This document shows, in pieces, positions 7,548 through 14,537 of a stretch of 18,300 nucleotides of DNA. The notes beneath the pieces are model-generated. The model was not told the origin of the DNA. It did no database searches and saw only the letters and a list, made by a program, of their open reading frames with translations. Within the stretch, counting starts at the first letter, position 1. The number at the start of each line of letters is the position of its first letter. The DNA is from JBOFZL01 sp051655155 (GTDB lineage Bacteria > Bacillota > Clostridia > Peptostreptococcales > Filifactoraceae): the NCBI GenBank assembly GCA_051655155.1, contig JBOFZL010000032.1:1-18300 (forward strand). The letters run 5' to 3'. The position numbers and the translations under genes are program-made.

Positions 7548-7570
7548 CACATTTGAAAGGAGGTTCTTAT

Positions 7571-7993
7571 TTGATAAAGAACAAAAATTTACTATTACTG
7601 GCTAGCCTTGTCTGGATGATTGCAGGATTTAATGTTCTACGAATCGGAATAATATCTTATTATCATAATATATACCCATTAAATTTAATTTCCTCTGTAA
7701 TTATTTTTTTCATATTTAATCAAAAAATTTTTAACAGATTAGTTGTAAAGCATACTCTTAGGATTATAAATTATACTGAACCTAAACATCCTTTTTGGCA
7801 CTTTTTCGATTTAAAATCTTTTGTAATTATGATATTTATGATTACTCTTGGAATTATGATAAGAAAGTTTAGCCTAGTTTCAAATGAGTTTATAGCTGTT
7901 TTTTATACAGGTCTTGGCACTTCACTCGTCTTTGCAGGTGCAAAGTTTGCTATTAACTATATCCATTATCATAAAACTTCAATTCTTAAATAA
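7571..7993 (+). CDS. Four-helix integral membrane protein of unknown function
   Basis: A 140-residue hydrophobic protein I do not recognise. Membrane segments are visible at about 5-25, 32-48, 85-102 and 108-130, with a basic loop (FNRLVVKHTLRI and beyond) between the second and third. I place the start at TTG 7571 because AAAGGAGG ends 7 bases upstream; an open frame continues back to an ATG at 7499, but that start would overlap the operator palindrome and has no ribosome site. The frame begins immediately after tetR and right behind operator 2, so it is probably the first target gene of that regulator. The next gene, another membrane protein, starts 73 bases downstream. Existence confident; function unknown. 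Confidence 0.7.
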   Translation: MIKNKNLLLLASLVWMIAGFNVLRIGIISYYHNIYPLNLISSVIIFFIFNQKIFNRLVVKHTLRIINYTEPKHPFWHFFDLKSFVIMIFMITLGIMIRKFSLVSNEFIAVFYTGLGTSLVFAGAKFAINYIHYHKTSILK

Positions 7994-8066
7994 AAATTCA
8001 CTTGCACAAGATATAATAAATATAATATAAAGATTATTTTAAAAACACAATATTTAGGAGGTAACT

Positions 8067-8738
8067 ATGCAAGCTATAGCCGAAACTCTATTTGATGTAA
8101 TTTATTTATCCCTTGTTATCACCTTAGGTTTAATTATGATTTTTAATAGTAACAATAATTTTCAGTATCGTCTATTTGGAATAATGGCCATAATCTTAGG
8201 CTTAGGAGACTCTTTTCATCTCATACCAAGAGCATATGCCCTTTGTACTACTGGGTTGGAAAATTATGTTTTTGCCCTGGGAATAGGAAAATTTATCACT
8301 TCAATAACTATGACAATTTTTTATGTAATACTATATCATATATGGCATTTACGATATAATGTGACAAATACAAAAATGACCACTTTTACTATATACTTTC
8401 TTGCTGTTACTCGAATAGCTCTATGTTTATTTCCTCAAAACGCTTGGACCAGTTCTTACTCCCCTCTATCTTGGGGTATTTATAGGAATCTTCCATTTGC
8501 AATGTTAGGTCTACTAATTATTTTATTATTTTACAAAAGCGCCAAACAAAATAATGATTCTATTTTTAAAAACATGTGGTTAGCTATACTTACAAGTTTT
8601 GGTTTCTATATTCCTGTAGTTCTATTTTCTGACTCAATTCCAATAATAGGCTTACTGATGATACCAAAAACCTGCGCTTATGTTTGGAGTATTCTAATTG
8701 GCTACAACGGCATGAAAAAGGAGTGTAAAAAAATATGA
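8067..8738 (+). CDS. Polytopic membrane protein, about seven helices, unknown function
   Basis: A 223-residue integral membrane protein with hydrophobic segments near 8-26, 35-50, 68-90, 103-120, 140-156, 168-188 and 193-215. The segment GDSFHLIPRAYAL after the second helix and the LYHIWHLRYN stretch after the third contain histidines and arginines at membrane edges, which may be functional. The start is supported by TAGGAGGT upstream. Its stop overlaps the start of the DUF2871 gene by four bases (ATGA), a sign of translational coupling. I do not recognise a named family; together with its neighbours it forms a three-gene membrane cluster behind a TetR regulator. There is no ATPase or other soluble subunit in the cluster. 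Confidence 0.8.
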   Translation: MQAIAETLFDVIYLSLVITLGLIMIFNSNNNFQYRLFGIMAIILGLGDSFHLIPRAYALCTTGLENYVFALGIGKFITSITMTIFYVILYHIWHLRYNVTNTKMTTFTIYFLAVTRIALCLFPQNAWTSSYSPLSWGIYRNLPFAMLGLLIILLFYKSAKQNNDSIFKNMWLAILTSFGFYIPVVLFSDSIPIIGLLMIPKTCAYVWSILIGYNGMKKECKKI

Positions 8739-9163
8739 AAAAAATCTTAAACACAGCTATAATCTACTTTATCTTTGCAATTATTGCAGGAGTATTTTAC
8801 AGAGAATTTACAAAATTTAACAATTATATAGGAATAACTACTCTAAGCTATGTTCATACACATTTATTTGTTCTTGGAATGATATTCTTCCTAATTATAG
8901 CATCTTTTATAAATAAAGATTCATCCTTAGTAAAGGATAAACTATTTGATAGATTTTTTACGCTTTATAATATAGCCCTTTCCATGATGGTTACCATGTT
9001 AATTATCCGAGGTGTTGTTCAAGTTATAAATATTGAACTTACAGCTGCCATGGATTCTGCTATTTCTGGAATTGCAGGTATATCACATATTTTAATAACT
9101 ATATCACTTACAATGTTTTTCTATCTACTTAAAAAACATCTAATTAAAAATGAAACTCAATAA
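8735..9163 (+). CDS. DUF2871 family membrane protein
   Basis: A 142-residue protein of the DUF2871 family. Four membrane helices lie at about 5-22, 38-58, 75-95 and 108-132. The family hallmark is seen in GVFYREFTKF (19-28) followed by TTLSYVHTHLFVLGM (35-49), with two histidines (H41, H43) at the start of the second helix. The function is unknown; conserved intramembrane histidines in such small proteins can bind metal or haem, but nothing here proves it. Translation is probably coupled to the preceding gene through the ATGA overlap, with AAGGAG further upstream as ribosome site. A hairpin lies 86 bases after the stop. Confidence 0.82.
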   Translation: MKKILNTAIIYFIFAIIAGVFYREFTKFNNYIGITTLSYVHTHLFVLGMIFFLIIASFINKDSSLVKDKLFDRFFTLYNIALSMMVTMLIIRGVVQVINIELTAAMDSAISGIAGISHILITISLTMFFYLLKKHLIKNETQ

Positions 9164-9248
9164 GTACATTTTTATGTTTAATATGTATAAAAGATAATAT
9201 GTGATTTCATTAAGCATAAACCAAACTAATTAAATTTTCAAAAAAGAA

Positions 9249-9282
9249 AAAGAGAAGAATCACATTTTCTATTCCTCTCTTT
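9249..9282 (+). terminator. Probable terminator of the TetR-membrane cluster
   Basis: A 12-base inverted repeat with one mismatch (AAAGAGAAGAAT / ATTCCTCTCTTT) and a 10-nt loop, after the DUF2871 gene. The right arm ends in CTCTTT but no long T run follows, so it is a moderate terminator. Confidence 0.5.
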
Positions 9283-9354
9283 CTGCTCTAACTTTAAATT
9301 ATCCATAATTAACTTGCATATAACTATATGTATACTATTTATAAAATATTAACA

Positions 9355-9396
9355 GGGTAAGAGATGAAAATTACATCCTTACCCTCATTTTTGTTT
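9355..9396 (+). terminator. Second strong hairpin with T run, no gene directly upstream
   Basis: GGGTAAG-A-GATG pairs with CATC-CTTACCC (one bulged A, 7-nt loop) and is followed by TCATTTTTGTTT. It looks like a plus-strand intrinsic terminator but lies 190 bases after the nearest plus-strand gene. It may be a backup for the membrane cluster or the end of a small untranslated RNA. The 9164-9489 gap holds only this and the two neighbouring hairpins. Confidence 0.55.
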
Positions 9397-9442
9397 AAAT
9401 TATTATATACTTTCAGTATTTATTAAAATCTTAAAACAGACT

Positions 9443-9490
9443 CAAAAAATAAATTATAACGGTCCATTTCTTTTTTTAATTTTATAATTT
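9443..9490 (-). terminator. Possible terminator of the SCIFF gene
   Basis: AAATTATAA 9451-9459 pairs with TTATAATTT 9482-9490, next to the SCIFF stop; on the minus strand ATTTTTT follows. The stem is all A/T and the loop is 22 nt, so support is weak. Confidence 0.35.
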
Positions 9491-9630
9491 TATTTATTTT
9501 CACATTCTTGATTTGCAACGGTACAGCTAGTCTTACAAGCTGACTGGCAAGAAGTTTGACACTCCCCACAACCTTTTTTTTCTGCATCTTTTTTCAAATT
9601 ATTCGCTGTTACAGTTTTAATATGTTTCAT
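9490..9630 (-). CDS. scfA: SCIFF ranthipeptide precursor (six cysteines in forty-five residues)
   Basis: A 46-residue peptide, too small for most gene callers. It begins MKHIKTVTANNLKK (leader) and carries the core GCGECQTSCQSACKTSC with six cysteines at 21, 24, 28, 32, 36 and 43, including the CxxC start and the threonine and serine acceptors between cysteines. This is the SCIFF (TIGR03973) pattern found in nearly all Clostridia: a radical-SAM SPASM enzyme links cysteine sulfurs to side-chain carbons of acceptor residues to give a ranthipeptide, reported to affect quorum-type physiology. A strong ribosome site (GGGAGGTG, seven bases of spacing) and a promoter precede it. The usual neighbour gene for the maturase (scfB) is absent on both sides here. 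The peptide family is confident; the biological role of the mature product is not established. Confidence 0.93.
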   Translation of the reverse strand: MKHIKTVTANNLKKDAEKKGCGECQTSCQSACKTSCTVANQECENK

Positions 9631-9662
9631 CTTTTACACCTCCCTAATTTAATTTACATACT

Positions 9663-9691
9663 ATACTATCACAATTTAAATTTTTATTCAA
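9663..9691 (-). promoter_or_regulatory. Putative promoter of the SCIFF gene
   Basis: On the minus strand TTGAAT and TAGTAT are 17 bases apart, in the 67-base gap between the PP-loop ATPase stop and the SCIFF start; TAGTAT is repeated in an overlapping copy five bases downstream. It would let the peptide be transcribed on its own. Confidence 0.45.
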
Positions 9692-9697
9692 TAAAAA

Positions 9698-10345
9698 CTA
9701 TACCAACAGACTTGCGTAATGCCCATTTCTTGCTAACCCCTTAGTTTTTATATTTACTTGATTCTTAAACAAAGGTCCATCTATAACTACAGTGTGATAC
9801 TCCCCATTTTCTCCACAAGCATCTGAGCCTTGCTTCACTATTTCTTCTACCAAATTATGATCTAAAACTTCCCCGAGAATCTCTTCCCCCAATATGTCAG
9901 AATTTATCGTTTTAATAATCGCCTTATAACCTAAATCTATAAACTCACTTACTAAAGATTCTCTATTTTCTTGCCATAAAGGAAATACAGCTGCCATTCC
10001 TGCCTCAAGACAAACCTCTGTGCACCACTGCCTATGTTCATTAATATCTATATCTCCAAAAACACAGAGCCGTACCCCTTCTTCAGACAATTTTTTCAAA
10101 TGATCTACAAACACTTCTCGATAGTCGTCTTTTCCTATTAACAGTTTAGTTAATTTAATATCCAAAGCCCTTGAAATATTTTCCAGTATCTCCACTGGTA
10201 CCCCATGAAAAAAAGAACTATTATTTTCCTTATCTATAGTTACCAACAAACTTTCACACTTATAACCACTCTTTATCATTCTATGGAGTGATAAAGTGCT
10301 ATCCTTTCCACAACTGTATGATATTGCAAATTTCAGATTATCCAT
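9698..10345 (-). CDS. Dph6-like PP-loop ATP pyrophosphatase (ATP_bind_4 family)
   Basis: A 215-residue adenine-nucleotide alpha hydrolase of the diphthine-ammonia ligase (Dph6/MJ0570) family. The PP-loop is SCGKDS at 11-16; EHRQWCTEVC lies at 104-112; the family signature GENGEYHTVVIDGPLF is complete at 178-193. In archaea and eukaryotes Dph6 amidates diphthine on elongation factor 2; bacteria lack that modification, so the bacterial homologues must do another ATP-dependent amidation or adenylation, still undefined. I start at the second ATG (10345), preceded by GAGG at eight bases, instead of the ATG six codons upstream, which lacks a ribosome site. The gene ends 67 bases before the SCIFF precursor on the same strand; a functional link is possible but unproven. 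Intergenic bases 10346-10563 hold nothing recognisable beyond A/T-rich promoter sequence. Confidence 0.88.
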   Translation of the reverse strand: MDNLKFAISYSCGKDSTLSLHRMIKSGYKCESLLVTIDKENNSSFFHGVPVEILENISRALDIKLTKLLIGKDDYREVFVDHLKKLSEEGVRLCVFGDIDINEHRQWCTEVCLEAGMAAVFPLWQENRESLVSEFIDLGYKAIIKTINSDILGEEILGEVLDHNLVEEIVKQGSDACGENGEYHTVVIDGPLFKNQVNIKTKGLARNGHYASLLV

Positions 10346-10563
10346 CCTAAATACCTCTTCCATTACTCTATTTCTATATTACATTTAATATTAATTCATG
10401 ACTATCTTAAACAACATTAGTATTTTAACATAAATTCTTATTTTGTGGAAATATAATTACATTTGTTTTACAAATAATAATTTTTATAGTTAATTTCAAC
10501 TCTTTACTATATACTTTTAAAATTGGATGCGATATATAATATATTTTACAGAAAGAGAACACA

Positions 10564-11385
10564 ATGTTTAAATTAATATTCAAAATAATTAACTTCATAT
10601 TTATAATAGGTATTATTATTTTACTTTACTCCTTTTTTATGGAACCAAAACTCTTGACGTCAAGAACCGAGGTTGTAAAAACAGGAACTCTAAATGAAGA
10701 AATTACCATAGTTCAATTTACAGATACTCATATTGGCCCAAATTACGACATTGATCAACTTGAAAAATTAGTTAAAAAAATAAATTCCAAAAAACCTGAC
10801 ATTATAATCTTTTCTGGTGACCTAATTGATGTAGCTCGAGAATATGGTCGCATAGATGAAATTACACCTACATTAGAAAAACTAAATTCACGATTAGGAA
10901 AATTTGCCGTTTATGGAAACCATGATTATGGTGGTGGAGCAAAAAAATATTTTAGTGAAATTATGAATAATTCAGGCTTCGTTATTTTAAAAAATGAATC
11001 TTTCCTTTTAAAGATAAACGAATCAGAAAATATTAATATTATAGGCCTAGATGAAGCTATGCTTGGAGCTCCAGATTACTCTGTTTCAGTTAATAAGATT
11101 GTATCTGAAAGTCCTAATATCCTAATTTTACATGAACCTGATCTTATTAATAAAATGGATACAACCAATATTGATGTCTCTTTCTCTGGCCATAGCCATG
11201 GAGGACAAGTTTCTATTCCTTATATTCGAGATTACGTACTTCCACCTTATGGGAGAAACTATGTGAAGGGTAATTATAAAATTAATGATAACAATACGCT
11301 TTATGTAAGCTCCGGTATTGGGACTACCAGAATACATGCTAGATTTTTGAATTTTCCTGAATTTGTAGTCTATAAGTTCAAATAA
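10564..11385 (+). CDS. Membrane-anchored metallophosphoesterase (YaeI/YkuE-like)
   Basis: A 273-residue calcineurin-like phosphoesterase. One N-terminal membrane segment (about 5-25) without an obvious signal cleavage site suggests that the enzyme is anchored with its catalytic domain outside the cytoplasm. All five metal motifs are in place: DTH (54-56), GDLID (85-89), GNHD (118-121), LHEPD with H190, and GHSHGGQ (209-215). Members of this subgroup act on phosphodiesters or phosphomonoesters such as lipid A precursors or nucleotides; the substrate here is unknown. A TATAAT at 10535-10540 is a likely -10, although no good -35 precedes it, and the ribosome site GAAAGAG is weak. The gene converges on the PIN/TRAM gene and shares a terminator with it. 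Confidence 0.88.
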   Translation: MFKLIFKIINFIFIIGIIILLYSFFMEPKLLTSRTEVVKTGTLNEEITIVQFTDTHIGPNYDIDQLEKLVKKINSKKPDIIIFSGDLIDVAREYGRIDEITPTLEKLNSRLGKFAVYGNHDYGGGAKKYFSEIMNNSGFVILKNESFLLKINESENINIIGLDEAMLGAPDYSVSVNKIVSESPNILILHEPDLINKMDTTNIDVSFSGHSHGGQVSIPYIRDYVLPPYGRNYVKGNYKINDNNTLYVSSGIGTTRIHARFLNFPEFVVYKFK

Positions 11386-11415
11386 AAAAATTGCAACTAC
11401 AGTTGCAATTTTTTT
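11384..11415. terminator. Symmetrical bidirectional terminator
   Basis: A perfect 15-bp stem (A7 then TTGCAACT, and its complement ending in T7) with only two bases between the arms. It serves the metallophosphoesterase on the plus strand and the PIN/TRAM protein on the minus strand, whose stop lies 13 bases beyond. Confidence 0.92.
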
Positions 11416-11427
11416 ATTTGAACTTAT

Positions 11428-12510
11428 TTACATTTTTGGTTTTGCGAATATCATTCTTCCTGCTGCCGTTTGAATTACTGATGTTACAACAATAATAAAG
11501 GTCTCATTAATTCTTCTCTTTGCACCTTCTACTACTATCATAGTGCCATCTTCTAAGTATGCAACCCCTTGATTGTTCTCCTTACCTTCCTTAATAATAG
11601 TTACTTCCATTTCTTCACCTGGTATTAGCACAGGTTTAACTGCATTTGACAGCTCATTTATATTTAAAACACTAACTCCATGAAATTGAACTACTTTATT
11701 AAGATTAAAATCATTAGTAAGAATTTTACCATCTATAAATTGTGCTAACTTCAGAAGCTTCATATCAACCTCTTGTATTCCCTCAAAATCCTTTTCATTG
11801 ATTTCTATATCTAACTTAAGCTCTTCTTGCATCATGTTCAATATATCTAAGCCTCGTCTACCTTTTGCTCTTTTAAGATCATCAGAGCTATCTGCAATAT
11901 GTTGTAACTCTTCCAATACAAAATAAGGAACTATCAACTTTCCTTCAATAAATCCCGTTTTTGCTATATCTGCTATTCTTCCATCAATTATAACACTAGT
12001 ATCAAGAATTTTAGGTTTAACAGTCACATTCGCTTTTTTGCCACCTAAATTTGTTGCTCCTTTTATATTTCTCGAATTAAATACTGCAGTAAAGTCATCT
12101 TTTCTCCTGTGAGAAAGTCTCATCCCAAAGTACCCTAAAAACAAGTATACTGGTAACGCTAAAGTTCCTCCCAAAACTGGTATTGCATTATTTAGAATAT
12201 CGCTAATAAAATATGCGATTATAAGTCCAATTATCAAACCTATTACGGATGTTATTATATCCGTAGTTGTAAATGCTGCAAACTCTTTTTCCATTTTCCC
12301 TGCGACTTTTTGTCCACTTCTTATAAACAATGGAGTTAAGATATAGAACAGAGCTGCTCCTATTAATATAAAACTTACAAATATTGCTGTCTTTAAGAAT
12401 AAATCTCCCTTTGAAAAAGCCAAAGCATTATCCACAATTATGACATATAATGTCCCTCCTAAAGATCCTCCAAAGACTGCTAGAATCCACCTTACCATAT
12501 TTTTTAACAT
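11428..12510 (-). CDS. PIN/TRAM domain integral membrane protein (YacL-like)
   Basis: A 360-residue protein with four membrane helices at about 5-25, 40-62, 86-106 and 112-130, then a cytoplasmic PIN domain (about 165-282) and a TRAM domain (about 295-356). The PIN acidic residues are visible: D170 in KILDTSVIIDGR, E200 in VLEELQHIA, and D267 in LTNDFNL, so a nuclease fold with intact active site; TRAM domains bind RNA. This is the YacL architecture of Firmicutes, a presumed membrane-bound ribonuclease of unknown target. The start has AAAGGAGGTGA and a good promoter. In Bacillus yacL lies beside disA and ispD; here it is a lone gene between unrelated neighbours. Confidence 0.9.
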   Translation of the reverse strand: MLKNMVRWILAVFGGSLGGTLYVIIVDNALAFSKGDLFLKTAIFVSFILIGAALFYILTPLFIRSGQKVAGKMEKEFAAFTTTDIITSVIGLIIGLIIAYFISDILNNAIPVLGGTLALPVYLFLGYFGMRLSHRRKDDFTAVFNSRNIKGATNLGGKKANVTVKPKILDTSVIIDGRIADIAKTGFIEGKLIVPYFVLEELQHIADSSDDLKRAKGRRGLDILNMMQEELKLDIEINEKDFEGIQEVDMKLLKLAQFIDGKILTNDFNLNKVVQFHGVSVLNINELSNAVKPVLIPGEEMEVTIIKEGKENNQGVAYLEDGTMIVVEGAKRRINETFIIVVTSVIQTAAGRMIFAKPKM

Positions 12511-12545
12511 ATATTCACCTCCTTTTATTATAATAGCTTACTTTT

Positions 12546-12574
12546 ATTATAATTTAATTATAATAAACTTTCAA
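12546..12574 (-). promoter_or_regulatory. Sigma-A promoter of the PIN/TRAM gene
   Basis: On the minus strand TTGAAA and TATAAT are 17 bases apart, 35 bases before the start codon. The repeated TTATAATTA-type sequence nearby offers overlapping alternatives. Confidence 0.65.
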
Positions 12575-12694
12575 TTACATTTATATTAAATTTTATACCA
12601 CACTTAACCTCAATATTTTCAAGAAAACTCTTCCTTCTAACCTAATTTTCATATATAATATAAAATCTACAAATAAAATATTAGGAGAACAAAT

Positions 12695-13684
12695 ATGATT
12701 TTAACAGTTATTTTATATTTATGTATGGCAACTATTGTTGTGCTTCTTTCTAACAAACTAGCATACTACGTTGATTTGCTTGATCGAAACAGTAATATCT
12801 CAGGAGCTTTTCTGGGTGGTGTTCTATTAGCTGCAGTTACAAGCTTGCCCGAACTTTTCACAAGCCTTTCTTCAACTATCTTTCTTGAAGATAGCGACTT
12901 GGTTTTAGGGAATATTCTAGGAAGTAATATTTTTAATATGGCTGTATTAGGTACTTTGATTCTTTTTTCTTTTAAGAAATTTTGTGATAGCCAACTTTCT
13001 CTAAGTCATAAATATACGGCTATTTTTGTAACTCTCGTATATATTATTATAGCAAGCTATATTTTAATAGGCTTTAATACCGAAATCCTAACCATAGAAT
13101 TTCTATCATTTATAATTGCTGGAGTATATATTTATTCAGTTAAAACCATGTCCAGTGACGACACAGGAAGCGAAGATATGGAACATAATGAAAAACCTAT
13201 AGATATAAAGAAAATAATCATAAAGTTTACGCTTTTAAGTTTAGCATTGGTAGTTGCGAGCATAATAATAACCTTTTTAACAAATACTCTAGCGATAAAA
13301 TTAAATTTAGGAATGACATTCGCTGGTGCTCTCCTACTTGGAGTAGCAACATCCCTTCCTGAATTATCATCTTCAATAGCTTTAGTTAAAATGGGGAACT
13401 TTAATGCAACTTCTGGAAATATTCTTGGAAGTAATCTATTCAATTTCTTTATCCTTGTTATAGCGGACATAAGCTTCCTTTCTGGTAGTCTTTACACCAT
13501 GAGTCCAGAAGCAAAAAGTCTTATGTTTTTTGGTCTTATAAGCTCAATTATGCTTACTGCTACCTTTATACTTAAAACCACTGGTCAAGTAAGCCCTAAA
13601 AATAGACGTAGAATCATATTTTTGTTATCAGGCGTTATCACTGTATTTTCTTATTTAACATTTATAGCACTTTCGGTTGGGTAA
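12695..13684 (+). CDS. Sodium/calcium exchanger family membrane protein
   Basis: A 329-residue cation exchanger of the CaCA superfamily, YrbG/CaxA-like, expected to exchange Ca2+ for Na+ or H+ across the cytoplasmic membrane. Both inverted alpha repeats are present: GGVLLAAVTSLPELFTSL (41-58) with GNILGSNIFN (72-81), and GALLLGVATSLPELSSS (about 211-227) with GNILGSNLFN (about 241-250). The acidic residue in each SLPE is the presumed ion ligand. About ten helices are visible, divided by a short acidic cytoplasmic loop (about 152-170, DDTGSEDMEHNEK). The start follows TAGGAGA, and TATAAT at 12654-12659 is a possible -10 with a poor -35. DUF1275 follows 65 bases downstream on the same strand. 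Ion specificity is not determinable. Confidence 0.88.
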   Translation: MILTVILYLCMATIVVLLSNKLAYYVDLLDRNSNISGAFLGGVLLAAVTSLPELFTSLSSTIFLEDSDLVLGNILGSNIFNMAVLGTLILFSFKKFCDSQLSLSHKYTAIFVTLVYIIIASYILIGFNTEILTIEFLSFIIAGVYIYSVKTMSSDDTGSEDMEHNEKPIDIKKIIIKFTLLSLALVVASIIITFLTNTLAIKLNLGMTFAGALLLGVATSLPELSSSIALVKMGNFNATSGNILGSNLFNFFILVIADISFLSGSLYTMSPEAKSLMFFGLISSIMLTATFILKTTGQVSPKNRRRIIFLLSGVITVFSYLTFIALSVG

Positions 13685-13749
13685 AATTGTTAATAATTCT
13701 ATCCATATAACTTTATTTTTTATATTTAAATTTAACAGGAGATGATTTA

Positions 13750-14439
13750 ATGAATAGGGATTCACAAGCTGAACGACAATTAGATGAATCCAACACCTTT
13801 GTAGTATTACTAATGATAGTTGGCGGTTTTCTTAATGCTTATACCTTTATTACTCGAGGAGGCGTATTTGCTAATAATCAAACAGGTAATTTTGCCCGAC
13901 TTGGAATAGAATTGGCAACAAAAAATTGGAGAAGTGCTGCTGACTGTCTTTTCCCTATAATAGGTTGTATATGTGGTTCTGCTGTTGCTTCATATATAAA
14001 AATGGCACACTTTCCCAATAAACCAAACCACTGGAGAAGAACAATACTAGCTCTCGAATTTTTTACACTCCTTATAATAGGTTTTATTCCCGAAACAGTT
14101 CCTGATCGTCTAGTAACTGTAATAATATCTTTTATAACCTCATTTCAATTAACAGGATTTAGAACATGGCATGGAATTTTATGTGCAACAACAATAGCAT
14201 CTGGAAATCTTAGAGCAGCTGGTCAGTTTTATGCTGAAGCCATCGTAAAGAAAGATAAAGCTTCACTTAAAAAAGCTTTCCAATTTTCATGTGTTGTATT
14301 TTCATTTGTACTTGGTGCATTTCTTGGAACCTTTGCCAGTTTTAGTTTGGGTGTAAGAGCAGTTTGGATTTGCTGTTTTATAATATTATTTTTAATTTAT
14401 AGAATCGCATCAGTCCTTCACCTTCCCTTAACACAGTAA
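13750..14439 (+). CDS. DUF1275 (YoaK) family membrane protein
   Basis: A 229-residue DUF1275 protein with about six membrane helices. The family signature is clear at the N terminus: VGGFLNAYTFITRGGVFANNQTGN (24-47 approximately), with the invariant NQTGN motif, and FQLTGFRTWHG followed by TTIASGNLRAAGQF in the second half, an internal echo of the first motif. Proteins of this family are membrane proteins of unknown substrate, sometimes called YoaK. The ribosome site is AACAGGAGATG. It may share a transcript with the exchanger gene 65 bases upstream, since I see no terminator between them. An inverted repeat lies directly after the stop codon. Confidence 0.87.
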   Translation: MNRDSQAERQLDESNTFVVLLMIVGGFLNAYTFITRGGVFANNQTGNFARLGIELATKNWRSAADCLFPIIGCICGSAVASYIKMAHFPNKPNHWRRTILALEFFTLLIIGFIPETVPDRLVTVIISFITSFQLTGFRTWHGILCATTIASGNLRAAGQFYAEAIVKKDKASLKKAFQFSCVVFSFVLGAFLGTFASFSLGVRAVWICCFIILFLIYRIASVLHLPLTQ

Positions 14440-14444
14440 AAACA

Positions 14445-14499
14445 TATCATTTTAGTATAATTTTACATATACTATTGAATAGTAATAATTAAAATGATA
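14445..14499. repeat. Nested inverted repeats between DUF1275 and arginase
   Basis: A perfect 10-bp outer stem (TATCATTTTA 14445-14454 / TAAAATGATA 14490-14499) encloses a second perfect hairpin (TACTAT-TGA-ATAGTA 14470-14484). There is no T run. It lies 39 bases before the arginase start codon, so it could be a weak terminator for DUF1275, an operator, or part of the arginase leader. Confidence 0.5.
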
Positions 14500-14537
14500 A
14501 AATTAACTAGGTAAATATTCTTACTCAGGAGGTAATT

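Noticed and set aside
7499..7570. ATG at 7499 as the start of the first membrane protein.
   Set aside because: No ribosome site precedes it and it would place the operator palindrome inside the coding region; TTG 7571 has AAAGGAGG at 7 bases.
9556..9744. Open plus-strand frame of 62 codons across the SCIFF gene.
   Set aside because: It is the antisense of the SCIFF precursor and the end of the PP-loop ATPase, with no ribosome site.
14440..14537. A sigma-54 (-24/-12) promoter for arginase, as in the Bacillus roc genes.
   Set aside because: No TGGCAC-N5-TTGC-like sequence occurs between DUF1275 and arginase.
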